Shown here piece after piece: positions 5,820 to 6,309 of a stretch of 6,309 nt of DNA. This DNA is from an uncultured Rhizobiaceae group bacterium (GTDB lineage Bacteria; Pseudomonadota; Alphaproteobacteria; Rhizobiales; Rhizobiaceae), in assembly GCA_938030645.1 (NCBI GenBank), contig CALHHQ010000220.1:1-6309 (forward strand), in the 5' to 3' direction. The notes below the pieces were generated by a model. That model saw only the letters and a list, made by a program, of their open reading frames with translations. It searched no databases and was not told the DNA's origin. The stretch's first letter is position 1. Each line of letters starts with the position of its first letter. The translations under genes and the position numbers were made by a program.

Positions 5820-5865
5820 ACGGCCACTTCATCAAATTGACAATCTTTTGAAACTCAATGGCCGT
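5820..5865. repeat. Nested inverted repeats between the MOSC and dehydrogenase genes
   Basis: The outer arms ACGGCCA (5820-5826) and TGGCCGT (5859-5865) are a perfect 7-bp inverted repeat. Inside them TCAAA (5832-5836) and TTTGA (5847-5851) form a second perfect repeat, with nearly the same centre (5842.5 versus 5841.5). ATTG-A-CAAT (5836-5844) is a further small palindrome inside. The block lies directly upstream of the MOSC -35 element and 49 bp before the dehydrogenase ATG. It could be a shared operator, or a hairpin in a long dehydrogenase leader. It lacks a trailing T-run, so it is not a typical intrinsic terminator. Confidence 0.4.
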
Positions 5866-5903
5866 GAAAACGTTTAGCTTACATATCGTACACCAACACC
5901 AGC

Positions 5904-5907
5904 GGAG
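5904..5907 (+). promoter_or_regulatory. Ribosome binding site for the dehydrogenase gene
   Basis: GGAG ends 7 nt before the ATG at 5915. Its good spacing, together with the signal peptide that follows, fixes the start of the truncated right-edge gene. Confidence 0.7.
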
Positions 5908-5914
5908 TTTTTGA

Positions 5915-6309
5915 ATGAAGTTTTTCACATTCACAGCAACAGCACTCTCGATCCTTACATTACCCCACAGTGCTGCATCCGCAGAAACGTTTAAAATCAA
6001 AGGAACCGAAGGATCGGATATCCAAGCTTCGAAAATCGCTAGTTTCAATTCACCTTGGGCCATGACTTTTATCGGTGCTGATCAAATGCTGGTCACAACC
6101 AAACTCGGCAAGGTATGGCTGGTGGAAGCAAATGGCACAAAAACGGAGGTCAGGAATGTTCCAAAAGCTGCGGTGGGCGGACAAGGTGGTTTGGGCGACA
6201 TTGTTACCCATCCAGATTTCGCGATAAATCAAACCGTTTACCTGTCTTATGTGGAATCAAACGACAATGGCGCAACCCGCGGCTCGGTCGTGGTGAGCGC
6301 AAAACTGGA
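5915..6309 (+). CDS. Secreted PQQ-dependent sugar dehydrogenase-like protein, N-terminal part (cut by right edge)
   Basis: An open frame of 131 codons runs from ATG 5915 to the window end without a stop. Residues 1-23 look like a Sec signal peptide: MKFF, a hydrophobic core TATALSILTL, then HSAASA with likely cleavage after A23. The mature part shows the glucose/sorbosone dehydrogenase (GSDH, soluble aldose sugar dehydrogenase) pattern: FNSPWAMTF (44-52), QMLVTTKLGKVWLV (57-70), and GGQGGLGDIVTHPDF (88-102) followed by VYLSYVE (108-114). These form the first blades of a six-bladed beta-propeller that binds PQQ and oxidises aldoses in the periplasm, passing electrons to the respiratory chain. 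PQQ and catalytic residues lie mostly further downstream and cannot be checked, so substrate and activity are open. Divergent from the MOSC gene. Confidence 0.88.
   Translation, partial: MKFFTFTATALSILTLPHSAASAETFKIKGTEGSDIQASKIASFNSPWAMTFIGADQMLVTTKLGKVWLVEANGTKTEVRNVPKAAVGGQGGLGDIVTHPDFAINQTVYLSYVESNDNGATRGSVVVSAKL

Noticed and set aside
5837..5842. Perfect TTGACA as a -35 box for the dehydrogenase
   Set aside because: At 15-18 bp downstream there is only GC-rich sequence (around GGCCGT) with no -10-like hexamer. It is better explained as part of the palindromic block.
1..6309. Mobile element, CRISPR array, tRNA, rRNA or phage genes
   Set aside because: No transposase or integrase motifs, no spaced direct repeats, no cloverleaf-like segment and no rRNA-like stretch were seen on either strand by eye.

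Overview
The window looks like ordinary chromosomal DNA from an alphaproteobacterium, perhaps a marine Rhodobacterales or Hyphomicrobiales relative. Base composition looks close to 50% GC by eye (not computed). Genes are tightly packed on both strands. The ArsR-methyltransferase fusion and the DUF2293 protein are types I associate with that class. This placement is inference from gene content; no rRNA, tRNA or other phylogenetic marker is present.

Layout, left to right. Bases 1-72 (minus) hold the first 24 codons of a flavin or NAD(P) dinucleotide-binding oxidoreductase that runs off the left edge. A 181-bp divergent gap with an imperfect inverted repeat follows. A plus-strand group covers about 254-3154: an EamA/DMT 10-helix transporter, an uncharacterised multi-pass membrane protein with a GGEEASWGQH motif, and an amidase-signature hydrolase. 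The last two overlap at ATGA. The amidase meets, tail to tail with a 2-bp gap, a minus-strand fusion of an ArsR winged helix with a SAM-dependent methyltransferase (3157-4167). Divergent from the fusion is a small DUF2293 protein (about 4181/4247-4573). Its stop codon overlaps the stop of a DUF1772 (anthrone-oxygenase-like) membrane protein (4570-5070, minus). Upstream of that on the same strand is a MOSC-domain protein (5149-5766) with a good sigma-70-type promoter. The right edge carries the start of a secreted PQQ-dependent sugar dehydrogenase-like protein (5915 onward, plus), cut by the window end.

Working together. The clearest functional unit is the possible operon of membrane protein plus amidase, perhaps with the transporter. 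The MOSC and DUF1772 genes may be co-transcribed. The ArsR-methyltransferase fusion contains no cysteine, so it is unlikely to be a thiol metal sensor, and SAM or SAH sensing is the more natural guess. No insertion sequence, CRISPR array, phage gene, tRNA or rRNA was seen. I found no convincing undescribed multi-gene system. The items most worth following are the cysteine-free fusion regulator with a nearby palindrome, the GEE-x-SWGQ membrane family, and the nested inverted repeats between the MOSC and dehydrogenase genes.
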